The notes under the pieces were generated by a model. That model was not told where the DNA came from. It searched no databases and was given only the letters and a program-made list of their open reading frames with translations. From Verpa conica (lineage: Eukaryota > Ascomycota > Pezizomycetes > Pezizales > Morchellaceae): a stretch of DNA of 64,000 bases. The DNA is taken from NCBI GenBank assembly GCA_033030425.1, contig JAUFSD010000002.1:1364001-1428000 (forward strand), in the 5' to 3' direction. Of this stretch, positions 9,099 through 22,317 are shown in pieces; position 1 is the stretch's first letter; each line of letters begins with the position of its first letter. The position numbers and the translations under genes were made by a program.

Positions 9099-12000
9099 AC
9101 AGAGAATATAGTAGAAAAGAGATTCCACCGTTAAGATACGATTATCCACGGGGTTGATCTCCAGAAAAACAACTCATTAATAATCACCCCCCTTTCCCTC
9201 CATAGCCACTATTTAGGTTAACTTCCGGACTACTTTTTCTTTTACTTGCTTTATTCTCTTCATGAAAATAGGATTAGATTGACTTACTGTGAGAAACAAT
9301 ATGGAAACTATATCTTAAGCTATTATAATTCCTAAATTCGGTTCTTTTTAGTGTTTATATATAACTTTTTTGATCGTAGGCGGAAATGCTACATAGTTTT
9401 ATAAGTATAAGACAATACTCTCGAGTAATACATCATGATATATACCAGCCTTTAGGCACTTTATATTATATCTTATCCAAGCCCCTTAATAGGAGATTGT
9501 CAAACTAATTTATTTATATGTCATGAGAAGCAGATCTTACTTAACATTGCCAAAGTACACGCGACCTATCTTTAGCTAACCCTATATAGCGCCCATCCTA
9601 CATCCTACACATTGAAGCCTAACCCTAAACACGACCAAAAATATTTCACACTCTAAACATATATACGAAATTATTATTATATTATTAATATTAATATTGT
9701 GATCATAGAAACAGGCCTCTAATTATAAAAATACGATAATACGCCTGGATATAGCGAAAGGTTAACGGTCAACAATCAAACTATGAACTATACATGTAAC
9801 CACAAGGCCAAAAATAAAACACAAAATAAGAAAACTTGATTTTATATTGTTTTCTAATAACCCTCCTTAAGCTACGTACTATTAGATGCATGTACTTAAA
9901 TGATAAATTCATTCATTCATACGTACTATTAGAACGTTAGCTCGGGAGATACTTAAATCCGAGTGATTTTTTATGATTAATCTATCACATCATTTTGTTG
10001 ATTGATCTTGATAGGATTACATTAGTCAATATATCTTCTTTATATAGAGTTATTGCTTACGTCCAATGAGTACGTATTATACTCGAGTCTTATATACACA
10101 CCAAAGCTAGAATATTAAAATTAATATTAATAAATTCACGTATATGTAGTTGCCAAAAATTAAGCCCCGTCTGATTATTGGTCAATTAAACATGAGTAAG
10201 CATTAACGATGGCCAAGTCTCAGACCTAGCTTTAGTACCAGAACTTTACCGATATATACAAACCTCTCAAATTGTTTGGAACCTAGCTAGCCTCGCTCCC
10301 ATCTCTATGTTTACTTTTCCTGTACAGTCTAGCTAGGGTGACGTAGAAAACTACGTGTAGGAGACTAGGTACAAGACAATTTAGAACCGACAAACACTTA
10401 AATTCACCCTGCCATAGTGGTGGTGGTATTTTGGGTCATGCACTGTCACTCGATGGAATTGCCATTGGTACTACATGTACGTACCTCTACAAAGAAAAAA
10501 AGGACTTAATCTACCATATACTATAGTGCCCAATGGCCTAGATACCCGAGACTACTGTTTCTTAATAGGTAGTCTTTCTAGTTTCGACACACATATGCTC
10601 TGCTAACTTTACAGCACTTATTTTTCGGAGTTCTAAATATTTTAGAAATATCAAACTTTCTCTAAGAACGCTAGTACCTAATTATTGCTTATTAGTTTAG
10701 ATCGAGTGATGATACATGATTATAACTGTCAGGCTGTTTTTCTATACTGCCTAAAAGTCACAACTCTCTCTTTATTTATATAACTGAATAAAAATCTCGC
10801 CACACTTTTAATCAGAAAAGATGGGGGGTCTCTCCGAGCATCGTGATTCAGAACTGATGATCATCTACTGAAACCCGGGGTCGCTTGAACTGCCAAGCGA
10901 TGATCATGACCTCTGCGGCTACAGCGCATAAAATCTGGGTAATTTGAGAGCATGTATCTTGGTAATGTTGCGGGGTGGCCGCTACGCATCGAACGACCGG
11001 CCAACATTTATATAAGGCTGTAAGCCTGCCACCAGTAGAAATTCAAGCTGTGTAACATGGGCTGGAAGATTTGTCTCAGGGAACACCCTTAAGGGAAAGC
11101 CGGATCCCTGGATCCCGGCAATGTGATCCGCAGGGGCTATCCACTGGTGGGGGTCAAGGGCGGGCCGTCCCGTAACCGCCGGAAGCTCGGCCCCAAATTC
11201 TGTGGTAATCCTTGAGGGGAACTAGAGCACTGACACCATATCAAGCGGTGTCAGCCGGTCAAGGTTCTCCCTGGTATTTTACTCCATTCCAGGGTGTAGT
11301 TAAAAGGGGAAGACGAATAGTATCCTCAGGTCACATATGCCAGCAAAGCCTTTCCCGAGAGACTACATGTATGTTACTTAAGGCCCCCACCTGCATACTC
11401 ACATTGATGCAACACACCTAAATGCTGGTTAAAGACATCCTGAAGAATTCCCAAAGCAGCTATCAAAGTTTGATTATAAGTAATATATATATGTACTTTA
11501 CTTGCCTAGTAGGTATCCCTGGGTATTATCTCGAAGAGCTATAATCAGAGCGCAGATAGTGGTTGTTATTGCCCCATTATAAGACTGCATGTATAGTCGA
11601 ATCGGACCTTCCTCTTGAGGGCTGTAAAAGAAGTTATGGCTAGCCCCGCAAAGCAAAGAATCCAAAGCAAGAAAATCCGCGAGAAATTTAAATACTGGAT
11701 AGAGCCAAAGATCAACAGTCGGTTTCATAAGGAAAAGGCCCCCTTACGATTTTTTTGTAACCAAGTTAGAAAGCTGATTTTCTGACTACATGTAGTGATT
11801 AATGTATTGTGCATACATGTAATAGCGGGTGGGGCCTAGCTAGTTAGCCGATACCTCCTTTCTTACAGTACCTACTGGCCAATAGCCGAACTTAAGGGAT
11901 GATAAAGGAGAGGTAGTCGAACACTCCATTCCGGCGTGAGCATTTAGGCTTATAGGGTGTGCTACTGACCTCGAGATCGAACTTATTATTCTATATCTAC

Positions 12001-13358
12001 GTATAACCTGCTGCAATAAGAAGCCATAAATAGGGTTTAAGCGATTATGGATAATATGCTAACCTTACCAGTTAAGTAGGCGTAAGCTCTCAAGTAGTAC
12101 AATCAACGAGACCAGGGTTGACTCATTTTCTATTTTTTTCAGGTCACATCCCTAACTTTCCGCGCTTTAATTTACATAATATAGTTTTCACAAAAACTGT
12201 ATTTTAGTACCGAGAGACCTTATACCCCTAACACAGCATTGATTGCTTACTTCCGTGTTTAGACATGCGCCATGTCCAATGCTGTCTAGAAATACATGTA
12301 TTGCTGCATGCGTAGTTTGCGCCAAACTTGACTTCATTCTGCAAACTATGACCTCTCATAGACCCGATCTCTAGCCCCGATTGTATTCTCAGGTTCTCGA
12401 AGGGTGCCACAGAATTAAGTTGCTACATATGGTGGGTCCAGACGTCAAAACTAAGTGGAAACCGGTTAAAAACGATTGAGACAGTATACAGGCAAGGCAT
12501 ACCTATCAGAGCTATGATTGCATCCTACCTTCCTTCATACCTCCACCCGCATGTGTCTTTGTCCAGCTCATACCTGAACCACTTAATTGCCGCCCTGTGA
12601 GCACCGCAAGCGGTTGGCGACTCTAAGACGACTAGAAAAACTATCAATAGCCCTAGAGATTATAGAGATAATGCCAGTGAGTTCACCCGAGGAGTATTTA
12701 TTGATTGGTATAGGGCTTTTAATGTAGCTTCTCGTTAGTAATGAATAGTATGACGTGGATGAGACAAAAGAGAAAATTTGAACTGGACAAAAAGCAATGA
12801 TGGTTACCAGCATGAGCTGTCCGACTCTACTTGTACTCTAACAGTTTGACACAGATTACCTTGCTTTGGTTCATGAGGCAATCTACAGCTACAGTCAAAT
12901 GATAAAGTCTTATGAGCTCATCTACCGTATAAACTCGATAAATTGGCTATGCGGGCGTCGCTGCCACTTCCCATCAAATGCAAACTTGCTATCTGATCGT
13001 AAGGATTATTATCATGAGCTAGCTTTGATGGGTTTAGAGGAAGTTTAGAGAACACTATTAAACATAGGTGGCGTTGACGCCCGCATAGCTAATTTATCGA
13101 GTTTATACGGTACATCATCTAGCTTTGTGGCTTGTGGTTATTAATGTGGTTAGTAACAAACAAGAAATTCACGTATACATGTACAAGTAGCTTAATTCTT
13201 AAAAGAAATCATCTGAATCCAATGCTCTGGTGGTAGAATAGTTAGTATTTGGAACATTTTAATGCAGACCTCTTCAGGAGGCTTGTTCAAGATAATAATG
13301 TGCTCGTTAGATTGGAAACATGTAGAATCTCGCCGGCCATTCTCCAGGCCATTCGTAC
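9099..13358. other. Gene-empty tract, 4.3 kb, rich in TACATGTA
   Basis: No exon with family-like features was found on either strand. It is A/T-rich from 9.1 to 10.8 kb and closer to average composition afterwards. Seven copies of TACATGTA lie here, at 9791, 10472, 11364, 11787, 11814, 12293 and 13176. A 45-bp imperfect inverted repeat lies at 12923-13112. A CCTAACCCTAAAC telomere-like word occurs once near 9618. It may be old transposon debris, but no transposase or reverse transcriptase motif could be read. Confidence 0.5.
12923..13112. repeat. Inverted repeat, 45-bp arms, 100-bp loop
   Basis: The left arm at 12923-12967 and the right arm at 13068-13112 are reverse complements with about four mismatches. 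The core matched stretch contains CGATAAATTAGC and GCGGGCGT elements. The whole could fold as a hairpin, or represent the ends of a very small non-autonomous element (MITE-like) of about 190 bp. Beyond the arms similarity stops abruptly. I saw no clear target-site duplication. Confidence 0.75.
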
Positions 13359-14425
13359 TCAAAAAAAAACACCAGCCATGCCTACTGATTCTCTTAAATT
13401 ATCTCCGCTATAATTCTCCCCCATGTCTTCGATATCTTTCAAATCCCTCTGTTTTTTTAACCCCTCTTCTCGCTTCCTCAGTTTTCTCGCCTCCTTGTCT
13501 TCATAGGCCTCTTTCATTTCTTTCCTATCACCAAATAATATTTCTTCAATTCTCGCACTAAAAGCGTCGATCCTTCTCTGGTTATCCTTGAACCTCAAGT
13601 TAAAAACCTTGATCAAGGTCTTTAGATATATGTCATCAACTAGCTTTCTTATCTGTCCACTAGAATTATCCATTATGCCGATGATTGAGTCCATAGCAAG
13701 ACCATTGCAGCGTATCGCAACCATTGGAAACGAAGAAACCCTGAGGCCAGGATTCATTATTCCGGATTCCCGAAAGCCTGCCGATACGGCTGCCGTAAGA
13801 ATTTCATGGGCTGTTTTAAGATCGGAGGTCTGAATATGAAGAATCTTCAAATTCTCAATTAGCGGATCATTCCGGCCAATATAGAAACACTCATACGTAC
13901 CATTGGCTCGAACTTTAGATGTACAAAACGGGTGATAAATGAAATATCAAAATCCACTATATTGTCCGTCCCCAACCCTACCTCACTTGGTCTTCCCTCA
14001 TCGCTAGGAAGATCTGTAGCGGATTTGTCCCCCTCTTTTCCAAATAGCATTTCGGTCACTTCTCGATTACTCTTCTTTCCTATGTCCACGGGGTCATGAG
14101 ACACGAATAGCCATTTCCCGCCTTCGCCTTTCCCTCCTATTCCAGCTCGGCGGGCTGTATCTCTCACCTCAGATACATTGAATCCACCTTGTTTTTCTCT
14201 GGTGCCACCCGATTCAACGTGCTTTTTTACCCCCTCAAAGAAAACACTAATCCTCCCACTACAGCTGCTTGTTGTAAATACCTGATCATGTTGATTTAGT
14301 CGGTTGATCAAGGGGAGAATTTGAACATCGACAGACCCCTTTGGTGATGCATCAGGGTATGTAGAGGCAATTTCAGTTAATGTTTGAGACTTATTGGCCG
14401 CGAAAAGGCGTTTTGGTGAGGTCAT
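13359..14425 (-). CDS. TYW3: tRNA wybutosine-synthesizing protein 3 (TYW3), 336 aa
   Basis: Two exons, 13901-14425 and 13359-13844, are joined by a 56-nt intron (GTACGT...AAG, with a CTAATT branch-like site). TYW3 is the SAM-dependent N4-methyltransferase that acts third in building wybutosine at position 37 of tRNA-Phe. Diagnostic features are the N-terminal SPKGSVDVQILPLINRLN, the signature TTSSCSGRISVFFEG (about residues 51-65), LFVSHDPVD, and, across the intron, HLKFEPM joined to ILHIQTSDLKTAHEILTAAV. SAGFRESGIMNPG and MVAIRCNGLAMDSI follow. The C-terminal third is a charged coiled-coil-like extension (KEMKEAYEDKEARKLRKREE). The start is set at the ATG 14423-14425 because it precedes the conserved N-terminus; the open frame extends further upstream only without an ATG. 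The protein is somewhat longer than the yeast protein (273 aa). Confidence 0.93.
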
Positions 14426-14623
14426 TTTGATTAAAATAGTAAGAGAAGCGGGGGCTGTGAAGTTTTGATTGCATGAGAGATCATCTGATAAGATTAAAGC
14501 ACGCGTGCAAGGGATGACCTCATTCTCAGGGGTAACCAACCTCGCCTGTTGAATCTAGCAGACCTTCCTCCCCAACCACAACTTCGGAGCAACCCACGCA
14601 GTTTATATCCTAATAATAACAAA
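14426..14623. promoter_or_regulatory. 198-bp bidirectional promoter, TYW3 / DUF2461 gene
   Basis: The two ATGs are only 198 bp apart on opposite strands, so transcription initiation for both genes must lie in or very near this spacer. The sequence just before the + strand ATG is A-rich (AATAATAACAAAATG), a typical fungal leader. No TATA box was evident. Confidence 0.6.
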
Positions 14624-17600
14624 ATGCCACCACGCAAGTCTGGCTACAACCTGAAATCTCTTCCTGCAAAGGAAATGACAGCAGTCCAACCCACGCGACG
14701 TCAGCCAACTCGTGGAAGACCGGGGGCCAAGACTTCATCAAAGAAAAGTCCATATTTTGAGCATCCATCACCTGGGCTTGAGCTAGAGGAAGGAGAGGAG
14801 GATGCGAGGTCAAATAAGAGACAGAGAAGCTCAAGCACTCCCGCTCCTTCTTCAAGTACTAAGAGGTCAAAGAAATCCGGGGAAATATTCATACCTATCA
14901 AGCAGCCTAGTCCTGGAGACATCGGGTATCAGTGTCATAAAATTCATCCCAACACATTGGATTTTTTAAAGGGTTTGTCTTATTTTTCAATCATGATTCC
15001 TACAGCTCTTTCAAATTCTCTTAATTGTCTAGCGTATAATGAGAGGCTTAGATAGTCTAAAAAGTGGGATATCATCATCGTCAACTGCTAATTGGGGGCT
15101 GGAAACTGTAGCTTTGGCAAAAAATAATGATCGTACGTGGTTTGGTGGTATGGCTCTACTCTCTTCCCATACCCCTAGCAATCGTCCCTATTACCACTAG
15201 TTGCTGCGCTGCTCGACCTATTCCTCTCCACATACACCCCTAATTCCCATTATCCCTTACGCGTTTAAATACCCAAACCGACGAAACTAAAAAAGATAAG
15301 AAATTAAAAATAATTATTACAGAAAATAGTGGCCTATTTAAGGCCGCTAAATCCGATTTCGAATCATTCGTGGAAGATATGAGCAAATCAATTATTACAA
15401 ATGTGGATGACACCATTCCAGAGCTGCCATTGAAAGATCTGGTAGGTCTTTCCGATTTTATCATACTACTCGCAGAAGTTTTACTTCTTTACACCCTAGT
15501 TACTTTTTCCAGGTAGATTGATTCATTCCCTAAAACCTCAATATGTCATTGCACAAATTTACAAGGCTTCCCTTGATTAGAAAAATTTACATGTACCCGG
15601 AGAATTCCAGCACCCCTGTTCTTTATTGTGTACCTGTTGGTGTTGTGTTGTACACGACATATTGGTCTCCTAACATTGATTAACACCAGATGTATCAGTT
15701 TATAGTGCAAATACGTTTGTGTATGGTTTATCTATTTTCTTAAGCTGATTCAGATGTAATAACAAACAGATTTTTCGGATCTATAGAGATATTCGCTTCA
15801 GCAATGATCGAACGCCTTATAAGGTGCATTTTTCCAGCCAGGATTCTCCCAAGTCACCGGTTCTATCTGTACTTATCATACAGCGTTTAATTGCCGCTGT
15901 TCTGCGCAGATAGGATGCCATAGACCTCCCATGTTTATAGGAAATACATTTGCTAACAGTTCGATCGCGGGGTAGACCTATTTCTCTGCTGCATGGTAAA
16001 TAGACCCGTTTCATCGTCACTTACTATCGCCAATGTGTCGGAATACAACGTGGTTTAGTTCAATTATTAAATTTATCGGTGCACCGGAGTGATCAAACTC
16101 CAGTCCAGAGAATCTCACAGGATAATCAGAAGATGGAGATGGAGATGGAGCTTTTTCTAACACTTTATCTTCACGCAGGTCGCGGACGGGCAAAAAGGGT
16201 CCTTACGCATGCTATTTTCTGTCGCTGCAGCCGGGGAACTCCTTCGTAGGTATGTGATTGTTTTTTGTCAATCTCTATTGCGCGATTTTTACCTCTCGGT
16301 GCTTGCGCCCAAGTCAATTGTCTACGATTCTTGATCTCGCCGATCCTCACATGGACAAGGATCATCGAAGACTTGAACTGGGAGCAAGTAATAATTCTTT
16401 TTTCACTTTCTTTCTTTTTTTATCGCGTAGTATGGTCTTTCAGGAATTGGTCAGGTCAGCGTTTCTCTCCTAAATTTTAAGTCTGCATGGAATTGTGCCT
16501 TTGTATCCTTTCCCCTGATCATCAAATGGACCATTTATTGTCCACGTCGCGCTGTTAGACTCTTGATCCCAGGCATGATCTAGATAAACTGTTGCTTTAT
16601 TAGTACTTTTTCTATCCATAGTGGTCTTTGTACACGTTTGTTGGTCTTTATCAGCTTCCTTTCGCCAGATTGGAGTAAAGCTAACCAGAAAACGCACTAC
16701 CGCCGTAGGAGGCGGACTTTGGCACACTGACGCCCAACCTCTCAACTTACTTCGACGCAACATTGATAAAAACCCTCGACAGATCAAAAGCATACTCGCT
16801 GGCAGGGAGTTGGCCAAAGAGTTTTTTGGGGCCCAAGCCAGTAAGAGTGAACAGAAAGCTATCCAAGCGTTTGTGGAACGAAATAAGGAGGACGCTTTGA
16901 AAACTGCACCAAAGGTAAGTTGGGGGCATCTCGCTTTCAGTTGAGCGTTGGTTGTTTTTCCTTTGCTGTGTCATTTTTTCCCGTTCTCCCTTTATTTCCT
17001 CTCTTGGTATAGATCTGTGATAGATCTACGGTGCATTCAACTCGTCACCTCATCTTTGATGCTTAGAATTTTCCCCAAACGCAGTAGCGTTGGCCCTTGA
17101 TTCTAGAGGAGATATTGCATCTTGTCTGTCTATATCCAATAGTCGAGCAAGCTTGTTGAGTCTAGAATTTACATCCGTTCTTTGCTACCCTCAGGCCTTT
17201 AAACCTTGTAGCACCTCCACCACATTTATCGCCTCTTATTTCTCAGGGCAAATTTTTTTTTCATGTTGGCCCCTTTCTGTGAGGTGATTTGCCAGGTATG
17301 CGCGTCGTATTACCCACTTCTCGTATCGTCGCCAGCCGCTGAGAATGCCCTCCCTTATTTTATTTCTCCTGCCCTGTCACGATATCTTCCCCATACGATA
17401 GCGAGCACACCACTCATAATATTCGTGCTGAATCGGCCTCCCTCTCCAGAATTACCCGAAAGATCACGAGGAAATCGAATTGCTGAGACTCAGAAGCTAT
17501 ACGCTTGGAAAACGGCTAACCGACGAAGAAATTATTGGAGACGGCGTTGTGCAGAGGATAACCGATATTTTCAAGAGCATGGAACCCTTCGTAAGTCATT

Positions 17601-17866
17601 TATTTTCCTCATAAGAAACCCTGAGCTTCCCGCTCTGTCGGTTTATTTTTCTGCCTTTCTTTTTTCGATTGTACCGTGGCGGCCTCTTGCATCATCTCCG
17701 CGGTACATAATTCTTTACTTTTTATTCTATTTCGGCAGGCAACTAAATGACAGCTGTACCCCTGTTGTAGATCAGCTATCTCAACAGCGTCGTCATGCCG
17801 GACATTAATGCAGTATCTTCAAATGGGGAAGATGCTGCTGCTAGTGGGGATAGTGATGGTAACTAG
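14624..17866 (+). CDS. DUF2461 (TIGR02453-type) protein, 363 aa, nine exons
   Basis: Exons are 14624-14972, 15112-15147, 15323-15441, 15770-15823, 15976-15995 (20-nt microexon), 16179-16249, 16709-16914, 17450-17590 and 17771-17866. The sum of 1092 nt closes in frame at every junction. The N-terminal 110 residues are basic and Ser/Pro-rich (MPPRKSGYNLKSLPAK; NKRQRSSS and STKRSKK nuclear-localisation-like clusters). The DUF2461 domain follows: HPNTLDFLKALAKNNDRTWF, SDFESFVEDM, PELPLKDLIFRIYRDIRFS, TPYKTYFSAAWSRTGKKGPY, LQPGNSFVGGGLWHTD, ALKTAPK, IELLRLRSYTLGKRLTDEEI and SYLNSVVMPD. The family is widespread in bacteria and fungi and its biochemistry is unsettled. The introns (139-535 nt) are far longer than those of neighbouring genes. 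Exon 2 could end at 15144 instead of 15147; the longer form was preferred because it restores WFGEN and has a better donor. Confidence 0.9.
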
Positions 17867-20800
17867 TCAATGTGGGTACGATTGCGGTTATCGGACAAGG
17901 TTGCATCGGGTACTGCCGGACGCGAAAACCAGTCTTTCCTACATACACCTCCTTCTACAGGATACGCACGGACATCCTTGAGGCTCGGACCAAGATGCTG
18001 CTGGCTGTCATTAACGCCTCTCGGCCATCCCAGCTTTTTTCAAGTCACATTTTTTTTCTTTCTTTTCTTTTTACGGTTACTTGTCTCCGTATATTCTCTG
18101 TTTCAAAAATGAGTGTAAAGAGTCCTCAACCCCAAGGGTTTAGAATACTCGGGTTGCTGCCCCGTTAAATGATGACATCAGTTTCCTTTTTGTTACATGA
18201 ATCCCTGTAACCAAGCGTAGAAGGGCCTTCTAAGGTTTCCCGGGAAGTATTCTATTTTCAACTGGTAGCGAGATAGAGCGATGACGCCTCAAGCGAGCAG
18301 GGTGTACTGAAGAGGACATCAAGCGCCTATATCAGCCCTTACAGTGTAATCCTGTGGCTAAAAAATGCTTGGTATTGAGATTTACCACGCATATACACTG
18401 TGGAGGTTTGCTTTGCCTCCGATAGCTACTGTTATTTTGAGTTCTTAGAGTTAGTCAAGGCGATAGCGGGGGATCTAGAAGTGATCAGCCATGATGTGAG
18501 ACTCTACTTCCCATACCGTGCCAGAAACGCAATTTGGGCGGGGCGGCCCGTCACCGAATAGGAAGTTTTGTGGTACAAGCCGCTGACGGGGGGTTCTCGA
18601 CTCAAGCATTTTTGGAGTTTATCGCCCCCATCTGCCATGACTGGCTAGGTGGTACCTCAAAGCGAGGAAGCCGCGGAAATAACCAATTATTGAATGTGCG
18701 TTGCGCTCCAGCATTCGCTCGCTTGGGGTGAGCCGGCTTCACACCCGTCGCCTAACACGTTTAGAGGCTGAGGTAAATCCATCTTACTTGCTCAGTTCTG
18801 TTTTTGTAGCAGATTGAAACGCGGGGAGCCTGCAGATGGAGGGTTTTGCCAGAATATTCGATGGTCCCACAGTTGGGAACGGGAATCGGATTGGGTAAAC
18901 ACTATGGCTAACTCCGGTGCATCATTGCTGCTCTTACCTTCATGACTGCTCACCCGTTTGAGTTCCTCATTATTGGTTACGCAACTGGCTCAGGGTCCTC
19001 TTGGCTTAGCAACATAGAAGCCGCCCGTTGAAGGATATTACGTCGCCTATTAAGTGTTTACAAGCATATATATACCAAAGAAAGGCGTGAGGAGACATCT
19101 TTACCGCGTGTGATGGCATTGATGCTACTTTCAATGAGTGAGTAGTAGAAGCTTTAGTGTTTGAGGGTTCAATATATTTGGACACAAGGCTAAAGGCCAC
19201 GATGTATTTACGCTGCTTTACTTTTTGCCCTTACATTGAGCCATTGATGTCACTAGTCATGTGGACATATAGCATGCTTGTAACTACACCTTTTGCATTT
19301 GTGTTCCGGAAGTGCAAGATCGTTGTGATCACACAAAAAGTCCGGGAGCATGTGCATTCCGTCTGCACGTCGATGAACAACGCACATCACGACCTCCAAC
19401 CACTATGGTGGTCAACTACGGCAAGCCTAATGATACAGGCTGCTTCATAGAGCTAAATCACCCTCGACAGTGACGTCGGTATATACTCCGTGCAGTTCTT
19501 CATGTTTGCCTTCTTGAGCTTGGGAATCCCAAACACGCTCGTAGCCTTCAACCCGCATCTCCGGGTGTAAGAGCCTGGCCAACCGTGCACCTTGACTCGA
19601 GTACTACTACATTGTTCCCACCAACAGCCGGATTGCCTACCTGAGTCGCGATAAGCAGGTCCAATGGCTATATATCTTAGGAAATCAATGACGCCTGCAT
19701 CCCCACCCTGTACCTCTGTCTCGGGAGTCTGAGTAGCTTGGGGTCTCAACCACTGTTTCGACCATCGACTCACAACATTTCTCTCTTTCTGCCTTAGAAG
19801 TGTCGTCTGTATGTTTCACGAGACCTACCTACCGGTATACCCACCAACCCACCTGCTTTGATCTGAATGCAGGCTCTCCTTTCTGCACTCGCTCATGACG
19901 CCCAATATGCAGGTTGCCGAGAGGGAGAGCAATGGTAATCACGTATGTGGGCTGTGGGCTGTGGTCGAACTGTGGTTCTCCCAGTTGCAGTTTCCCATGC
20001 TACGGGAGAAGGGTGCGTAGCTGTCCTAAAAGGTCGGTGATGGGGAGTTAACGGGCTGCTTTCGTGTCTGGCCGACCCTGGTCGTTTCTTTTTCTTTCTC
20101 GATATGCCTGGGGATGAACTGTCTCACTTCCCTGAACGTGACTTTGACCCACAAACTCATCACTCCCGCCAACTCTGTAGCTGCCATCTCCACCTCCCCT
20201 CCCATCCTCTACCCTCTGCCCCGACGTCTTCAATCCATCCTCACCCCTTTCTCTTGGTGGGTGCGTCGAGCTTCCTCTTTATCGTCTCTCGCCCTCACAT
20301 CAGCTGGTCCCCCCGCTTTAATCAATAGCATTTTACATTCGCCGACTGCTTCCGATCAGATCGTGAGTTGCCAATAGGCCAGGTAGGACTTTCTGTCCAG
20401 CCAGCCGGCAAGGATCGTTCGAGCTTTACTCGACGTGCTGTGCATGCACAGTGTTTACACCGCTATCTGCCCACCCTCGTTGGTCGGTCCGCAGCATGTA
20501 TGTTGACCATCTACCCGCCCAGTGTCATCATAGCCCCGTCGAGATTAAGCGGCTAAGGGTTCAAAGAATACAGTTCCCAGGTCCCAGAAAATCGTACACT
20601 TGCTGCCTACATACGTGCATCCATCCACCCATCCACAATTCGCACATCAGGGGTTGTCGTAGCCGGTCAACACATTTTTTTTGTTGCTGCTTACTCTACC
20701 AGTCGACAATTGATTGTAGCCGTAGGACGAGGGGTTGCTGTCTAACGTAGCAAAATCAGACGAAAGTCATCCTGAATTGGGCTTCTCCAGCACCAGCCAA

Positions 20801-22317
20801 GTACTACGGGGGCAATCGAGTCTCATTGGTGTGTGTGCTGGTGGTGTCTCTTTATTTTCCCCAGCAGTCCTGATTTTTTTTGTGAACGCAAGACATTTCT
20901 AGTTTTACAACACTATTACCTTTGACCCCATAGCAAATCCTCTTTTTTTTTTTTTTTTTTTTGCTGGCCGGTCGTTGACATTTCCAGAACAGAGGAGTCT
21001 TACTGTTCGCTTTCCCTTATTGTTACTTGATAGCCCAACTCAGCCCAAGGTCCGCCCCTCGCGTGTAATGCTGCACTAAAGTGCATAACATAGACATTCC
21101 CGTCTTCGTCATCTTTCGTGTTCAGGTCATATCTCCCATCTCCGGAAAGTCAACAAATCTCCCCTAGAACTGAGAAAGGATATCCATAAACGGATAAGCC
21201 AACTATTACAACAAAAGTTGGGTGGGGGGCAAGGATTGGTTTAGCACTATTAATGCTTGGGACAAGACAGCTGCAGTGCTAAGAACGTAGGTAGTGAAGC
21301 CCCAAGATTGCGCCAGCGAAGACCACCGGTACCTGGCTCTTTCTAATTTTCACGACCCTATTCCTGTCCACTTACCCCGGGAGTGGTCCTAATTTTCCTT
21401 TTTTTATCGCCCTTAAACCTCTTCCCCCACCGTGATCTCAGTTGCAGGAGCGCCGGCAGGTTTTGGAAGGATAATCCAAGCGGCGGAGAGAGAGGCTCTG
21501 GTCCCTGCAACCGCACATCTACCGGGTCTACCTATTTTGTTACGCCGGACAGCACTCGAACAATTTCCCCGCCACTACTATACTACCACTTCTACCTGCT
21601 CCCCTTGTCCTTTCCCCTCCCTTCGCGCCGCTACCCGCCCAAAAAGTCGCACCCCCCCCTCTTACGTCTTTACCGCTATCGACAATCGAGGATCCTCCCC
21701 CCACCTAGCAATTGTTTTTTGAAATTTTTCACATCCAACGAGCAGTCCATCAAGCATAAGTCTCGAATCACCATTGACCGCTTTCGCACTCCCGATTCGA
21801 GTTTTGCATAGCGGAAGCCGCTGGAGTTGATCCGTCCATCTGCACGCGGCTTCTGTCTCTCCTGCAATCTACCACCCGCTGCACCCTGACAGCCCGCTCT
21901 TCCCGCCTCCATAAAGTGATTGATACTTAAGTCTTCTCGTCTGTCCCGGGACTCCGGTTCCAGCGTCATCCCATCGTCTCCGGATCCTCAGATCCGTCAG
22001 CCAGCAGCCCACACCACCACAACTCCCCCCTCCCCGATACATACATACTTTGCTTACAATCACATACCCCACCCCCATCACTGCCAATCCCTTCCACCCC
22101 CCCTTTTCTTCTGACGGCAGCCAGCGGGCCCTTACATTGCCTCCCGCACCGAGATCAGCTGCCCCGCTCCCTCCCACGAGGTTCTTTTTCGGTTCGTCAG
22201 GTTTCACATTGTGTAGCATCCTGCACTACATGCCATGCTCCCGCGAAATCGGGCTTGACCTTCCTTTAAACTTATTACATCCCATCCTCGCTCAGCCGCT
22301 TTTTTCCAGAGCTTCAA
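17867..22317. other. 4.5-kb region without a supported gene; right half is probably the leader/promoter of the Zn2Cys6 gene
   Basis: 17.9-19.9 kb contains several open stretches (for example 19157-19450 plus and 19453-19773 minus) interrupted by stops, with no domain I can name; degraded coding DNA or chance are both possible. From about 19.9 kb onwards the + strand becomes strongly pyrimidine-rich, with a 20-nt T run at 20943-20962 and many C/T and CCTCCC tracts up to the ATG. That is typical of long promoters and 5' leaders of fungal transcription-factor genes. No internal exon for the downstream gene was identified. Confidence 0.5.
20943..20962 (+). repeat. 20-nt homopolymeric T tract
   Basis: This is a pure T run on +, upstream of the Zn2Cys6 gene, about 1.4 kb before its ATG. 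Such poly(dA:dT) tracts often mark nucleosome-depleted promoter DNA in fungi; that role is inference here. Confidence 0.7.

Noticed and set aside
9612..9632. Telomere-like CCTAACCCTAAAC (also TAACCCTAA near 1051)
   Set aside because: Single copies only, without an array; the words are too short to indicate an interstitial telomere.
19157..19773. Adjacent open frames on both strands, possible transposon remnant
   Set aside because: No transposase, integrase or reverse-transcriptase motif could be read and extensions hit stops at once. Evidence is insufficient for a mobile-element call.
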